64,000 bases of DNA from Arthrobacter sp. PGP41 (GCF_002953935.1 NZ_CP026514.1:310001-374000); one strand, 5' to 3'. Counted from the first letter of the stretch, positions 37,574-47,913 are shown. Notes: generated by a model not told the origin, from the sequence alone. Translations and numbers: made by a program.

Positions 37574-38234
37574 GTATCAGCTGGCGCTGCAGCAGCTTAC
37601 TGACTCTGCGCTTCCTACAGGGGCTTTTGCGCACTCTCTTGGGTTTGAGACTTACGTCGACGCTGGGGTCGTTTTTGATGAGGGGTCCTTCCGGGTGTGG
37701 CTCGGTGCTTTCATCGGGCAGCAGTTGACCTATTCCGACGGGCTGGCTGTCCGGTTCCTCTATGAGGGGGTTGATGTTCTTGAGCTCGATGCCCTGCTTT
37801 CCGCCTCTCTTTTGCCGCGGCAGGTTCGGGAGGCTTCCGTCAAGATGGGGACCCGGTTGCTGGAAATCGGGGCGGAGGTCTTTCCCTCGGCGGAGCTGGA
37901 ACTGTTCCGGGACCTGGTGGCCACCGGCCGGGCCGCCGGGCACCAGCCGCTGGCGTTCGCCGTCGTCGCCCGATCACTCGGGGTGCCGCTCCAGGAGGCG
38001 CTCGCCGCCTACCTGTTCGCCACGGTCACGTCCCTGGCGCAAAACGCCGTCCGCGCCATCCCGCTGGGCCAGAATGCAGGCCAGCGGCTGCTTCGCCAGG
38101 CGGCCGACGACGTTGCTGCCGCCGTCGAACGCATCCAGCACCTGACGCCGGACGACTTCGGGGCCGTAAGCCCCGGACTGGAAATTTCGCAAATGCGGCA
38201 CGAACGCCAACGTGCCCGGATGTTCATGAGCTAA
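37554..38234 (+). CDS. ureF: urease accessory protein UreF
   Basis: A 226-residue helical UreF, part of the UreDFG GTP-dependent activation complex. Signature: [20 protein letters not shown], later [22 protein letters not shown]. The start ATG 37554 lies within ureE. The first ~90 codons use many T-ending codons (CTT, GTT, GAT, TTT), unlike the C-ending codons of flanking genes; the second half returns to normal usage. Confidence 0.94.
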   Translation: MLSTVTKYQLALQQLTDSALPTGAFAHSLGFETYVDAGVVFDEGSFRVWLGAFIGQQLTYSDGLAVRFLYEGVDVLELDALLSASLLPRQVREASVKMGTRLLEIGAEVFPSAELELFRDLVATGRAAGHQPLAFAVVARSLGVPLQEALAAYLFATVTSLAQNAVRAIPLGQNAGQRLLRQAADDVAAAVERIQHLTPDDFGAVSPGLEISQMRHERQRARMFMS

Positions 38235-38263
38235 CAGTGCTTTTGAATTCAAAGGAGGACATC

Positions 38264-38881
38264 ATGGCTGAACCCATCAAAATCGGCATCGGCGGGCCCG
38301 TGGGGGCGGGCAAGACCCAGCTTGTGGAGCGGCTCACCCGGCACATGAGCGGGGAGGTCTCCATGGCCGCCATCACCAATGACATCTACACCATAGAAGA
38401 CGCCAAAATCCTCGCCGCCAACGGCATCCTGCCCGCGGACCGGATCATCGGCGTCGAAACCGGCGGCTGCCCGCATACCGCCATCCGCGAAGACACTTCC
38501 ATGAACACCGCCGCCATCGGGGAACTCAAAGCGCGGCATCCGGACCTGCAGGTCATCTTCGTCGAATCCGGCGGAGACAACCTCTCGGCCACCTTCAGCC
38601 CGGAACTCGTCGACTTCTCCATTTACATCATCGATGTGGCCCAGGGCGAAAAGATCCCCCGCAAAGCCGGCCAGGGCATGATCAAGTCCGATCTCTTCAT
38701 CATCAACAAAACCGACCTCGCTCCCCACGTCGGGGCGGACCTCGCTGTCATGGAACGGGATTCCAAAGAGTTCCGCGGAGCCAAGCCGTTCTGCTTCACC
38801 AACCTCAAGACCGACGAAGGGCTGGACAAAGTCATCGATTGGATACGCCATGACGTCCTGATGCTTGACCTGGCGCAATGA
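38264..38881 (+). CDS. ureG: urease accessory GTPase UreG
   Basis: A 205-residue SIMIBI-class GTPase that powers nickel insertion. P-loop [11 protein letters not shown] (residues 8-18), [19 protein letters not shown] [15 protein letters not shown], and [10 protein letters not shown] for guanine recognition are all present; the nickel-binding Cys-Pro-His motif is in [19 protein letters not shown] precedes the ATG. Its stop overlaps ureD by four bases. Confidence 0.97.
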   Translation: MAEPIKIGIGGPVGAGKTQLVERLTRHMSGEVSMAAITNDIYTIEDAKILAANGILPADRIIGVETGGCPHTAIREDTSMNTAAIGELKARHPDLQVIFVESGGDNLSATFSPELVDFSIYIIDVAQGEKIPRKAGQGMIKSDLFIINKTDLAPHVGADLAVMERDSKEFRGAKPFCFTNLKTDEGLDKVIDWIRHDVLMLDLAQ

Positions 38882-39732
38882 GCACGACGGCGGCCCGGTC
38901 ACCGATGGGCCGGCTTGAGCTTGGCGTGAGTTTCCGGGGCGGCAGGTCCGTTGCCTCCCGCCAGTTCCATCAGGGTGCCCTGCGGGTGGTGCGGCCGCAC
39001 TACCTGGATGACTCGGGACAGGTTTGCTATGTCGTCGTGAATCCTGGCGGGGCCTATCTCGGGGCGGACCTCTTCGTGCTTGATGTCGAGGTCTGTGAGG
39101 GCGCTGACCTGCTGCTCACCACGCAGTCCGCCACCAAGGTTTACCGGACACCCGGGTCCTTCGCCGAGCAGCGGATGGCTGTCCGGCTGGGGGAGGGGGC
39201 CCGGCTGGAGCTGGTGCCGGACCAGCTCATTGCCTACCGGGAGGCCAGCTACCGGCAGCGGACGCACATTACTGTTCGGCCGTCGTCGAGCCTTGCCATG
39301 GCCGAGGTGGTGACCCCGGGCTGGTCTCCGGACGGTGCTGCCTTCCGGTTCGAGGAAGTGCGGCTGCGGAACGAGATCCACGTCAGGACGGAAGGCGCCA
39401 CCCAGCTGCTGGCGCTGGACAACCTGCTCATCCGGCCGCCGTCGGGGGATGTCACAGGGCTTGGCTTCATGGAAGGCTTCAGCCACCTGGGCTCGCTGAT
39501 CGTGGTGGACCCGCGCGTGGACCAGGCGCTCGCAGATGAGCTGCACGGCGTCACGTCGGACAATGCCCTGACCGGCATCTCCCTCACCCGCACAATCGCC
39601 GGAACCACGGGCCTGGTCCTCCGTGCGTTGTCGAACAGTACCGGGGAACTGAACCGCCTCCTTGGGTCCTGCACCGCGCTCCTCCGGGAGCGGTGGCACG
39701 GGCAGGGACCACTGAACCTGAGGAAACACTGA
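38878..39732 (+). CDS. ureD: urease accessory protein UreD (UreH)
   Basis: A 284-residue beta-helical scaffold that binds apo-urease and, with UreF and UreG, delivers nickel. Family segments visible: [35 protein letters not shown] and [20 protein letters not shown]. The ATG overlaps the ureG stop (ATGA) and its own stop TGA overlaps the nickel permease ATG by one base, so the order ureABCEFGD-permease is one unit. Confidence 0.93.
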   Translation: MSTTAARSPMGRLELGVSFRGGRSVASRQFHQGALRVVRPHYLDDSGQVCYVVVNPGGAYLGADLFVLDVEVCEGADLLLTTQSATKVYRTPGSFAEQRMAVRLGEGARLELVPDQLIAYREASYRQRTHITVRPSSSLAMAEVVTPGWSPDGAAFRFEEVRLRNEIHVRTEGATQLLALDNLLIRPPSGDVTGLGFMEGFSHLGSLIVVDPRVDQALADELHGVTSDNALTGISLTRTIAGTTGLVLRALSNSTGELNRLLGSCTALLRERWHGQGPLNLRKH

Positions 39733-40811
39733 TGACTGCCCTCGGCAACATCACCACGCTGTACCGGGACCGGGAAGCGCTGCCGCTGCGGACCCGCCTG
39801 CTGTGGATGTTCGGTGCCGTGGCCGCGCTGCATGCAGCCGCCGTCGTGCTCCTGCTCGCCGGGAACGCAGGCAAAGCAGGCGGAACCGGGGCGCAGGCAC
39901 TCACCTGGGGGCTGGTCCTGACCGCCTACCTCTCCGGCGTGAAGCACAGCTACGACTGGGACCACCTCGCGGCCATCGACAACTCCACCCGCAAATTCGT
40001 GGCGCAGCGGCAGGACCCGGTGAGTGTCGGCTTCGCGTTCAGCCTCGGCCACAGCTCCGTGGTGACGCTGGCCGGCGTGCTGGTGATCGCGGGCGCCGCC
40101 GTGGTGGGGGAGTTGATGCAGGAAGGGTCCGCCGGCAACCTGGTGCTCGGGCTGGTGGGCAGCGGCATGTCCGGACTGTTCCTGCTGGCCATGGGCCTGT
40201 TCAACGGTTCAGCGTTTGCCCGCTCGGCCCGCGCCTACCGCCGGGCACGGACCGGGGCCGCGATCAATCCGCAGGACCTCGCGCCGCAGGGACTGGTTGC
40301 CCGCCTCCTTGCCCGGCCGCTGGCCAGGGTGCGGCGGCCGCGGAACATCTATGTGATCGGCTTCCTGTTCGGGCTGGGCTTCGACACCGCCACCACCGTC
40401 GGACTGTTGATGATCACCACCGCGGCCTCGCTGGCCGGGGTGCCCGCGTTCGCCTTGCTGGCGCTGCCCCTCGCTTTCGCGGCCGCCATGACCCTGTGCG
40501 ACTCCCTCAACGGGATGGCCATGATGCGGATGTACCGCTCGGCCCTCGACGATCCGCAGCGGAAACTCGGCTTTAACGCGCTCGTCACCGGAATCTCGGC
40601 TGTCTCCGCCCTGTTTATCGCGGTCATCACCCTGGGCGGCTTCGCCGACACAGCCTTCGCGCTGGAGGACCCCTTGACGGCGTGGCTGGGATCCGTTGAC
40701 CTGGGCGACGCCGGCCTGCTGTTGGTGGCGCTGCTGGTGACCGTCTGGGCAGCAGCAGCCTTGAAGGCACGGACGCAGGATAGTAAGACGCACGGCCGGC
40801 CTGCCCCTTAG
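39732..40811 (+). CDS. nickel/cobalt permease (NiCoT, HoxN/NixA type)
   Basis: A 359-residue membrane protein with about eight spans. NiCoT signatures are present but varied: KHSYDWDHLAAIDN in place of the usual HAxDADHIAAID, FAFSLGHSSVV, and LFGLGFDTATT. The key His and Asp ligands of helix II (HSYDWDH) are kept. Placement directly after ureD (one-base overlap) indicates nickel supply for urease. The start ATG 39732 is fixed by that overlap. Confidence 0.92.
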   Translation: MTALGNITTLYRDREALPLRTRLLWMFGAVAALHAAAVVLLLAGNAGKAGGTGAQALTWGLVLTAYLSGVKHSYDWDHLAAIDNSTRKFVAQRQDPVSVGFAFSLGHSSVVTLAGVLVIAGAAVVGELMQEGSAGNLVLGLVGSGMSGLFLLAMGLFNGSAFARSARAYRRARTGAAINPQDLAPQGLVARLLARPLARVRRPRNIYVIGFLFGLGFDTATTVGLLMITTAASLAGVPAFALLALPLAFAAAMTLCDSLNGMAMMRMYRSALDDPQRKLGFNALVTGISAVSALFIAVITLGGFADTAFALEDPLTAWLGSVDLGDAGLLLVALLVTVWAAAALKARTQDSKTHGRPAP

Positions 40812-40812
40812 C

Positions 40813-40848
40813 TTGCTGCACGTGCCGGCGCGGCGGCCCGTGCAGCAA
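40813..40848. terminator. bidirectional hairpin after the urease-nickel operon
   Basis: TTGCTGCACG (40813-40822) and CGTGCAGCAA (40839-40848) pair perfectly over 10 bp. It lies between two convergent genes and can serve both strands. Confidence 0.7.
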
Positions 40849-40854
40849 TGCGGC

Positions 40855-41313
40855 TCAGGCGGCTACCCGGCCCCTGCCCTTGGCATGCGTCCGGTTCTTA
40901 CCGGGAACGGGCCGGGAACGTTTTCCATAGGGCCCGGAAAGGACCTGTCCGCCGTCGGGCACTGTTGCGTCCGCTTCCAGGTGGGCGCCGTGCTCAATCG
41001 TCACGCTTGAGCCGATCCGGGAATGGCTCCCGATGTGGACCCGGTTACCCACCACGGCGCCGCGGCCAATCCGCACTCCGTCGCCGATCACCGTCCGCTC
41101 GCCCACCGTCGCGTCGCGGTCAATCCAGCTGCCGTGCCCGATCCTGCACCCCGGGCCGATCCGGGCGCCGCTCTCCACGTACGTCATGGCGCCAATCCGG
41201 GCGCTCTCGGCCACAACGGCGCCGGGCCCAACAAGCCCGCCGCCGTTGGCGTGCCGGACGTACCGGGTGACCTTCCCGGCGTCGTCTTCCACTGATACAA
41301 ACTTCGCGGTCAT
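40855..41313 (-). CDS. left-handed beta-helix (hexapeptide repeat) protein
   Basis: A 152-residue protein built of hexapeptide repeats from about residue 28 to 122 ([IVL]-G-x4 periodicity: ARIGAMTYVESGARIGPGCR continues for about six coils), then a basic tail (KRSRPVPGKNRTHAKGRGR). Such helices form trimeric acyltransferases or carbonic-anhydrase-like proteins, but no acceptor-binding domain is seen. GAGGG precedes the ATG. Substrate unknown. Confidence 0.75.
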   Translation of the reverse strand: MTAKFVSVEDDAGKVTRYVRHANGGGLVGPGAVVAESARIGAMTYVESGARIGPGCRIGHGSWIDRDATVGERTVIGDGVRIGRGAVVGNRVHIGSHSRIGSSVTIEHGAHLEADATVPDGGQVLSGPYGKRSRPVPGKNRTHAKGRGRVAA

Positions 41314-41404
41314 TCAATCCCTCGTTCGAATGAGCGGAACTTTCCGCACATTCAGTTAACGGCGCGGAACTCAGGAGGATTCCCGAACGGCGTAGACCAG
41401 TCCG

Positions 41405-43708
41405 CTACGGTAGGTCCTCTCCGGGCTGTGCATCTTCGTCCTGCTCAGGGGCTTCTTCTGTCAGCTGCAGGACGGTTCCGTGGAAGGCGGGCAGTTCGAG
41501 GAAGAAACTGTGCAGGTCATCCACCTGGCCAACAGCGTCGCCGCTGAAGAGGTCGTGGACGGCGGCCCCCGGCACCAGGTGGCTGGACTGGATGCTGCCG
41601 GCAATGTCCTGGTCCGAGAAGTTCAGCACGGTGACCCCCAGGGCCCCGCTCTCCAGCCGGATGACCATCACCAGCAGCCCGCGGTTGGAAACGTCCGGAA
41701 CATCGAGCAGGGCCCCTGTGGCTATGCCGCTTTCTTCGCGCACAGCCAGGATCCGCTGGAGCCTGCTGGCGTAGGAGTCCGGGTTCTTGAGCTGCTCGGG
41801 GAGCGGGCCGTAAAGGCTGCGCGCCCGGGGCATGCCGGAGGAGGACACTTCCGCGTCCGGGCTGGTGCCCATGATGTCGTGGGCCCCGCGGTTGATCCAG
41901 CGGGTGTCGCCCTGGGCGGTGAGTTCCTCGACGCTCTTCCGGTCCAGCGCGGTGATGCCGGCCAGGTCCCAGCCGGAAAGGGCGAAGACCCCCGGCTGGA
42001 GGGCGTTGAACATCGAGAGGAGGATGTGCACATCCAGGACCTGCGCTTCCTCTTCGGAAGTGATGGCATCGGGGTCCCGGATTCCCAGCGCGGCCATGAT
42101 GAAGCTGACCGATGTGCAGGCGATGCCGTTCGTAGTGAACACCGCGTTGTAGGGTGCGTTCTCGCCGGTGAGCCGCTCGCGCATGGTCTGCTGCACCTGC
42201 TCGGCAAGCTGCGCCCCGGTGAGCTCCTGCCCGTTGAGCTCGAACATCTCGTCCCGGTGTCCGGCAGCAAAATGCATCAGCTCGTAGGTCAGCTCATCAT
42301 GGTTCTGCAGCGCATGCACCAGCGAAGCCTGGTCCACGCCGATTTCCATTGACAGGCGCAGTGTGAGCCGCAAGAGCTCTGTGTCCGCGGTGACAAGCGC
42401 GTAGTGGTAGGCCGGCCTGGTGATGAAGTCGTACGAAAGGTCGGGGCCTGCTTCGGAGGTCGCCTTGATGTCGTCGATGGTCAGGTTCAGCTCCTGGAAG
42501 GAGAACCCGCCCACCTTCCGGATCATGGAGCCGATGAGCTGGTTGGCCGCCTCGGACAGCGGATGCCCCTCGGACCAGCCCGGCTGCTCCTCGGCACTCT
42601 TTTCCACACCGAGGAATCCGTTGGCGTCCAGCCTGAGCGCACCGGTGCCCAGGTCAACCAGGGAATGCAGCGCATCGCCCACCACCAGGCGCATCCCGGC
42701 GAACGTGGGGTCCAGCCAGTTGATGGACGGCTGTCCTGCCTTGAAGTAGTGCAGGTAAACCCAGCGGCGCGTCTTCCCGGTGGTGTCAACGATCGGCCGG
42801 GTTGCGCTCCAGTTCGTTTCCTTGACGCCGGGCTCATAGAAGATGACCCGCTGCAGCCGGCCGATGATGTACCCGGCCTTCTGCAAAGCCTGCTCGGCGT
42901 CCGGGCTCAGGTTTACCGAGTCCTGCCCTTCGGGGACGTCCGGCAGCAGGTGCCAGTCCTCCTCCGGGATATCCACCATGTGGTAGATCCCCGGGTAGTC
43001 CCGGAAGTTCATTTCGGCGAGGCGGAAGTCCGCTCCCTTGCCGGTGTGCCCCGGAACGATGTCGTCGATGATGGTCCCGCCATGGTCGGCAGCAACCTCG
43101 CACATCCGGCGGAATTCATCCTCAGTGCCGAACACGGGATCAATCGCCATGCTGATCCTGTCGAAGTGGCCGTCCACGCTGGGTGTCTGGGACCAGCCGC
43201 TGATGCCGCCCGCCAGTTTGACCGGGCCGGTGTGGATGGCGCGGATACCTATTTGGCTGAAGGCTTCCCACATGGCCGGATCGCCGAGGGCCGAGAGGAA
43301 GGACTGGCTGGACCTGGTGATGAAGGACAGGGGATATGCGGTGAACCATACGGGTGCGCGTTCAACGGCGGCCCGGGGATTCGGATGGGCGTAGGAGTTC
43401 TGCCACATGCTGGCTTGCCCTGAGAGCTGCCGGGCCAGCGTATTGGCGTCGCCCAGCATCGCCTGGTTCCGCAGCCATTCGACGTAGGCCGTATTGCGTC
43501 CATCGAATTCGAAGGAGGGCCTGGTGGCAAAGTATTGGCGGCGGCGGGCGGTGGGGCGCAGCGCCTTGGGCCGGGCAGGATAGAACTGCTCGTCGAAATT
43601 GACGTCCGGCTCCACCGAGGGTTCAACAGTTGCCGAAGTAGCTTCCTGGTCATCACCCGCAACGGTCTCCGCTTCATAAACACCGTCGCTGGCCATCGGT
43701 TCCCGCAT
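41405..43708 (-). CDS. GH13 alpha-amylase-family enzyme, trehalose-synthase-like
   Basis: A 767-residue protein with a GH13 barrel. Catalytic residues by motif: nucleophile Asp in [12 protein letters not shown], acid/base Glu in [11 protein letters not shown], stabilising Asp in [11 protein letters not shown]. The first conserved GH13 region is altered ([11 protein letters not shown] rather than DxVxNH). A polar N-terminal tail (1-45) and a C-terminal beta domain (about 670-750) flank the barrel. It is nearest to trehalose synthase/maltose glucosyltransferase relatives but longer than TreS (~600), so the reaction is uncertain. GAGGA precedes the ATG. No signal peptide. Confidence 0.82.
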   Translation of the reverse strand: MREPMASDGVYEAETVAGDDQEATSATVEPSVEPDVNFDEQFYPARPKALRPTARRRQYFATRPSFEFDGRNTAYVEWLRNQAMLGDANTLARQLSGQASMWQNSYAHPNPRAAVERAPVWFTAYPLSFITRSSQSFLSALGDPAMWEAFSQIGIRAIHTGPVKLAGGISGWSQTPSVDGHFDRISMAIDPVFGTEDEFRRMCEVAADHGGTIIDDIVPGHTGKGADFRLAEMNFRDYPGIYHMVDIPEEDWHLLPDVPEGQDSVNLSPDAEQALQKAGYIIGRLQRVIFYEPGVKETNWSATRPIVDTTGKTRRWVYLHYFKAGQPSINWLDPTFAGMRLVVGDALHSLVDLGTGALRLDANGFLGVEKSAEEQPGWSEGHPLSEAANQLIGSMIRKVGGFSFQELNLTIDDIKATSEAGPDLSYDFITRPAYHYALVTADTELLRLTLRLSMEIGVDQASLVHALQNHDELTYELMHFAAGHRDEMFELNGQELTGAQLAEQVQQTMRERLTGENAPYNAVFTTNGIACTSVSFIMAALGIRDPDAITSEEEAQVLDVHILLSMFNALQPGVFALSGWDLAGITALDRKSVEELTAQGDTRWINRGAHDIMGTSPDAEVSSSGMPRARSLYGPLPEQLKNPDSYASRLQRILAVREESGIATGALLDVPDVSNRGLLVMVIRLESGALGVTVLNFSDQDIAGSIQSSHLVPGAAVHDLFSGDAVGQVDDLHSFFLELPAFHGTVLQLTEEAPEQDEDAQPGEDLP

Positions 43709-43832
43709 ACAGTCCTCTTTCTACACGTTGATTCCGCGGTCCCAAGGCGCGCCGCCTGACACCCTTCCCATAGTCCCAGTACCCGGGGGTGCCGAGACTA
43801 TTCGGGCGAACTACGAAACTACCAAGAAATGG

Positions 43833-44492
43833 CTAGGCCACAAGATTGGCCGCGGCAGTGTCCATATGTTCCCGGATGGTTTTCCGGGCCAGCGAGGCGT
43901 CGCCGGTTTCGATGGCCGCCACAATATCGTGGTGGCGGTCCACGCTCATGTTCTTAACGCCCTTTTCGAGCCCGGCGAACATGATGGACATCCTGATGGA
44001 CCCTTCCAGCGCTTCCCAGGTGTGCAGGAGTGTCTCGTTGCCCGTGAGCCGGCACAGCGTACGGTGGAATTCCAGGTCGGATTCGACGCGCTGCTGCAGG
44101 CCTTCCTCCTCGGCTGCCTTCATCGCGTCGATGGCCGAGCGGAGGGATGAGATGACGTTTTGGCGGTCCGGCAGTTCACAGAGCGTGCGGGCGGCCAGTG
44201 CTTCCAGGGCGGCGCGAACGGTGTAGATGTCGCGGATTTCTTTTTCGTCCAGGTGCCGGACGGAGAGCCTGCCACGGGGCCCGGCAGAGACCAGGCCTTC
44301 CTGTTCCAGCTGGCGCAGGGCTTCGCGCAGGGTTCCCCGGCTGATCTGCAGCATCTCGGAGAGTTCGGTTTCCACCAGGTGGCGGCCCGGTTCAAGTTCT
44401 CCGCTGGTGATTGCGGCGCGCAGGGCCGAGAGTGCCTGTTCGCGCAGGCTCTTTTTTTGCAGTCCCAGCAGCGGGGCGGTCAGTCCGGCCAT
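43833..44492 (-). CDS. GntR-family regulator (FCD subfamily), number 1
   Basis: A 219-residue repressor: winged helix at about residues 10-75 (LREQALSALRAAITSGELEP, ISRGTLREALRQLEQEGLV), then an all-helical FCD ligand domain with metal-binding Asp/His positions (ESDLEFHRTLCRLTGN, DRHHDIVAAIETGD). Start ATG 44492 is chosen over 44564. The palindrome CGACTGT-TT-ACAGTCG lies 26 bp upstream and similar sites lie between the MHS transporter and the isomerase gene, so this protein very likely controls itself and that divergent promoter. Confidence 0.88.
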   Translation of the reverse strand: MAGLTAPLLGLQKKSLREQALSALRAAITSGELEPGRHLVETELSEMLQISRGTLREALRQLEQEGLVSAGPRGRLSVRHLDEKEIRDIYTVRAALEALAARTLCELPDRQNVISSLRSAIDAMKAAEEEGLQQRVESDLEFHRTLCRLTGNETLLHTWEALEGSIRMSIMFAGLEKGVKNMSVDRHHDIVAAIETGDASLARKTIREHMDTAAANLVA

Positions 44493-44517
44493 GGCCTCTG
44501 TCCTCAATGTTGTAAGT

Positions 44518-44533
44518 CGACTGTTTACAGTCG
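44518..44533. promoter_or_regulatory. GntR operator, autoregulatory copy
   Basis: CGACTGT-TT-ACAGTCG is a 7-bp perfect inverted repeat with a 2-bp centre, 26 bp upstream of the regulator start. It matches sites at 47914, 47958 and 47985. Confidence 0.75.
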
Positions 44534-44553
44534 GTAGTAGTTTCGATAGTACG

Positions 44554-44597
44554 GCAGAAAGCACGGCGCCGGCCGGGTCCGGTGCCGTGCTTTCTGC
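44554..44597 (-). terminator. terminator of the MHS-transketolase operon
   Basis: A 19-bp stem with a single G-T pair (44554-44572 with 44579-44597; six-base loop). It separates the transketolase genes from the GntR gene on the same strand. Confidence 0.85.
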
Positions 44598-44612
44598 GGT
44601 GCGGGGCGGATG

Positions 44613-45632
44613 CTAGCCGAGTTCGGCGAGGACCTTTGCCACGATGCGGTCCACGGCCAGGCCGTAGCGGTCGTGCAGGGTGGGCAGTGCGCCGGCGTCC
44701 AGGAACTGGTCCGGTAGTGCCACGGGCACCACGCGCTTGCCGAGCCCTGCTGTGACCACCGCGGAGGCGACGGTTTCGAACAGGCCGCCCACCACTGAGT
44801 GGTTCTCGAGGGTGACGGCGAGCCGGTCGGTGTTGATCTCGGCGAGGACGGTTTCGGCGTCGAACGGCTTGATGGTGGGGGTGTGCACGACGGCGACGTC
44901 CACGTTGTGTGCCGCCAGGGCCTTTGCTGCCTGCAGGGCCCGCATGGTCATCAGCCCGGAGGAGATGAAGACGACGTCGTTGCCGCCGCGCAGCACCTTG
45001 GCCTTGCCGAGTTCGAACGTGTAGCCGTACTCGTCCAGCACGGTGGGCACGTTGCCGCGCAGCAGGCGCAGGTACGTGGGCCCGTCGCTGGCAGCCAGTT
45101 GGGGGACCGCCTGCTCGATGTCCACCGAGTCGCACGGGTCCACGATGGTCAGGTTGGGCATGCCGCGGAAGATCGCCATGTCCTCGGTGGCCTGGTGGCT
45201 GGGGCCGTACCCGGTGGTCAGGCCGGGCAGGCCGCCCACGATGTTGACGTTCAGGTTCGGCTCGGCCGCGTCCAGGCACAGGAAGTCATAGGCGCGGCGG
45301 GCAGCGAACACCGAGTACGTGGACGCGAACGGCACGAGCCCGGTTTCGGCCAGGCCGGCGGCGGCACCGAGGAGCAGCTGCTCGGCCATGCCCATCTGGA
45401 AGAACCGTTCCGGGAAGGCTTTGGCGAAGATGTGCATGTCCGTGTACTTGCCCAGGTCCGCCGTCAGGCCAACGATCTTGTCATTTTCCTGGGCGGCCTT
45501 GACCAGCGCGTGCCCGAACGGGGCGGAGCTGGTTTTCTGGCCGGGGTCGGCGAAGGAGGCGATCATCGCCGAGGTCTTCAGCTTCGGCTTCGCCGCTGTT
45601 GCGGTGTCGGGGGCCTCGGTGGTGGTGCTCAT
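44613..45632 (-). CDS. transketolase, C-terminal subunit
   Basis: A 339-residue protein covering the pyrimidine-binding (TPP) and C-terminal domains. The Glu that activates thiamine diphosphate is in FQMGMAEQLLLGAAAGLA; GYGPSHQATEDMAIFRGMPN is typical. With the next gene it makes a split transketolase that moves two-carbon units between sugars. The ATG at 45632 follows GAAAGG. It overlaps the N-terminal subunit gene by four bases. Confidence 0.92.
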   Translation of the reverse strand: MSTTTEAPDTATAAKPKLKTSAMIASFADPGQKTSSAPFGHALVKAAQENDKIVGLTADLGKYTDMHIFAKAFPERFFQMGMAEQLLLGAAAGLAETGLVPFASTYSVFAARRAYDFLCLDAAEPNLNVNIVGGLPGLTTGYGPSHQATEDMAIFRGMPNLTIVDPCDSVDIEQAVPQLAASDGPTYLRLLRGNVPTVLDEYGYTFELGKAKVLRGGNDVVFISSGLMTMRALQAAKALAAHNVDVAVVHTPTIKPFDAETVLAEINTDRLAVTLENHSVVGGLFETVASAVVTAGLGKRVVPVALPDQFLDAGALPTLHDRYGLAVDRIVAKVLAELG

Positions 45633-46531
45633 GCTGAAGCCTTTCCTTCGTATCCGGCGGTGAGCTGCTCGCGGCAGATTTGCCATTCGTGTTCGTCGAT
45701 ACGCATGAAGTGTGCCTTCTCGCGCTCCTCCAGCAGCGGCACTCCGCGGCCCACCTTCGTGTCGCACAGGATCACCGAGGGACGTCCGACGGCGGCGGCC
45801 TGGGCCGCTGCATTGTCGAACGCCGCCAGCAGCGCGCCGACGTCGTTCCCGTCCACCCGCTGCGTGTACCAGCCGAAGGACTCCCATTTCTCGGTCACCG
45901 GCTCGGTGCGGAGCACTGTGTCCGTCTTGCCGTCCGCCTGCAGGGCGTTGATGTCCACCATCGCGGTGAGGTTGCCCAGCTGGTGGTGGTGCGCACCCAT
46001 GGCAGCCTCCCAGGTGGAGCCCTCGTCCAGTTCACCGTCGGAGAGGAAATTGAAGACGCGGGCGCTGGAGCCCTGGTAGCGCAGGCCCAGGGCCATGCCC
46101 ACGGCAATGGTGAGGCCGTGCCCCAGGGAGCCGCCCGAGATTTCCATTCCCGGCGTGTAGGTGGACATCCCGGACATCGGCAGCCGCGAATCATCCGAAC
46201 CGTAGGTTTCCAGCTCTTCGACCGGGACGATCCCGGCCTCGGCGAGGGCGGCGTAGTGGCCAATTGCGTAGTGCCCGGTGGAAAGCAGGAACCTGTCCCT
46301 GGCCTCCCAGTGCGGATCCTCCGCCCGGAAGCGGAGCTGGTCTCCGTAGACCGCGGCCAGCATGTCCGCGGCTCCCAGGGCCTGGCCGACATAGCCCTGG
46401 CCCTGGACCTCGCCCATGTTCAGGGCATGGTGGCGGATGCGGTAGGCCGCGGCGCTGACCTGCGCCAACCGGTCCTGGACGATTCCTGCGGGCATTGCCG
46501 ACTCCGTGTTCGATTCGTGGGTGATGGTCAT
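45629..46531 (-). CDS. transketolase, N-terminal subunit
   Basis: A 300-residue thiamine diphosphate-binding subunit: GYVGQALGAADMLAAVY near the start, GGSLGHGLTIAVGMALG, and the TPP/Mg motif SDGELDEGSTWEAAMGA ending at DINALQADG (variant of GDG...NN). Split transketolases are common in dedicated sugar pathways rather than in the general pentose phosphate route. The ATG overlaps the MHS transporter stop by one base (TAATG). Confidence 0.92.
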   Translation of the reverse strand: MTITHESNTESAMPAGIVQDRLAQVSAAAYRIRHHALNMGEVQGQGYVGQALGAADMLAAVYGDQLRFRAEDPHWEARDRFLLSTGHYAIGHYAALAEAGIVPVEELETYGSDDSRLPMSGMSTYTPGMEISGGSLGHGLTIAVGMALGLRYQGSSARVFNFLSDGELDEGSTWEAAMGAHHHQLGNLTAMVDINALQADGKTDTVLRTEPVTEKWESFGWYTQRVDGNDVGALLAAFDNAAAQAAAVGRPSVILCDTKVGRGVPLLEEREKAHFMRIDEHEWQICREQLTAGYEGKASA

Positions 46532-47868
46532 TAGACAGTTACCGGATGCGGGGTGCTTTTGCTGGCCTCATCAGCCAGCTGGCGTTCGCGCTTGCCCCAG
46601 GTCTCCCTGGTGACGAGGGCGGCCCAGAGGCCGATGGCTGCGTAGAAGCTGAAGAGGAGCGCCGGGCCCATCCAGCCGAGGGCTACGAACAGCAGGGTGG
46701 TGACGAAGGGCGTGAAGCCGGAGACCATGGCTGAGATCTGGTAAGCCAGGGACGCTCCGGAGGAGCGGGTCTTGGCCTGGAACAGTTCCGGGAACCACGG
46801 GCCCTGGGCGCCGGCAAGCGAGTTCTGGCAGACGGCGTAGGAGATAACGATCGTGGCAATGACGAAGATGAACAGTCCGGTGTTCACCATCAGGAACATG
46901 GGAATGCCGAACAGGGCAGCGAAGGCTGTGGACCAGATGTACAGGGGCCGGCGGCCGATGCGGTCCGTGAGGCGGGCCCATGCCATGGTGGCGAAAATGC
47001 CGATGAACGAGGCGATGCAGAGGGCCACGAGGGTTTCGGTCTTGTTTGCGAGCTGCTGGGTGTGCAGGTAGGAAATCATGTACGTGACGGACACCGCGTA
47101 GCCTGCAGTCTCGGCGATGCGCAGGCCGATGCCGCGGACAATGCTCCGCCAGTCGGTCCTGATGACCTCGGTGATGGGCGACTTCACAATGGAGCCGCTC
47201 TCCTTGACCTCGTCGAAGACGGGGGACTCCGGCACCTTGGAGCGGATGATCAGGCCGACGGCCACCAGCACGATGCTTGCGAGGAACGGAACACGCCACG
47301 CCAGTTCACCGCCGAGGTTAACGCTGACCAGGAAGACGAGGTTGGCCAGGAGGAGGCCCACGGGGAAGCCTGCCTGCACAATGCCCGTGTACTTGCCCTT
47401 GGACTTCCAGGGCGCATGTTCGTAGCTCATGAGGATGGCGCCGCCCCATTCCGCGCCGAAGGCGAGGCCCTGCACGATGCGGACAAACACCAGCAGCGCG
47501 GGAGCCAGCAGGCCAACCTGTTCGTAGGTGGGCAGCAGGCCGATAAGGAACGTGGCCACACCCATCAGGATCAGGGAGGCAACCAGGACGGGCTTGCGGC
47601 CCACCTTGTCACCGAGGTGGCCGCCGATGATGCCGCCGATGGGGCGGGCGGCGAAGCCGACGCCGAGGGTGGCGAATGCTGCGAGCGTTCCTGTTACGGG
47701 ATCGCCTGTGGGGAAGAAGGCTGTTCCGAAATAAAGGGCCGCAGCGGTGCCGAATCCGATGAAGTCGTAGGTTTCAATGACGGCGCCCACTCCGGAGCCG
47801 ATGGCGACGCGCTTAGCATCCTTGGTGCCGTGAACGTGTCCACGCATTTTTAGAGCTTCGTTGCTCAT
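46531..47868 (-). CDS. MHS-family MFS transporter
   Basis: A 445-residue, 12-span permease of the metabolite:H+ symporter group (ShiA/KgtP-like): AIGSGVGAVIETYDFIGFGT at the start, GHLGDKVGRKPVLVASLI in the first cytoplasmic loop, and ARLTDRIGRRPLYIWS in the second half. Relatives carry organic acids or polyols. First gene of the operon with split transketolase; AAAGGG precedes the ATG. Regulated from the divergent region with three GntR-type sites. Confidence 0.9.
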   Translation of the reverse strand: MSNEALKMRGHVHGTKDAKRVAIGSGVGAVIETYDFIGFGTAAALYFGTAFFPTGDPVTGTLAAFATLGVGFAARPIGGIIGGHLGDKVGRKPVLVASLILMGVATFLIGLLPTYEQVGLLAPALLVFVRIVQGLAFGAEWGGAILMSYEHAPWKSKGKYTGIVQAGFPVGLLLANLVFLVSVNLGGELAWRVPFLASIVLVAVGLIIRSKVPESPVFDEVKESGSIVKSPITEVIRTDWRSIVRGIGLRIAETAGYAVSVTYMISYLHTQQLANKTETLVALCIASFIGIFATMAWARLTDRIGRRPLYIWSTAFAALFGIPMFLMVNTGLFIFVIATIVISYAVCQNSLAGAQGPWFPELFQAKTRSSGASLAYQISAMVSGFTPFVTTLLFVALGWMGPALLFSFYAAIGLWAALVTRETWGKRERQLADEASKSTPHPVTV

Positions 47869-47913
47869 GGTGTTTCCCTTTCGAAAAGCGGTCCGAGGGG
47901 GTTCGGCCGCTGT

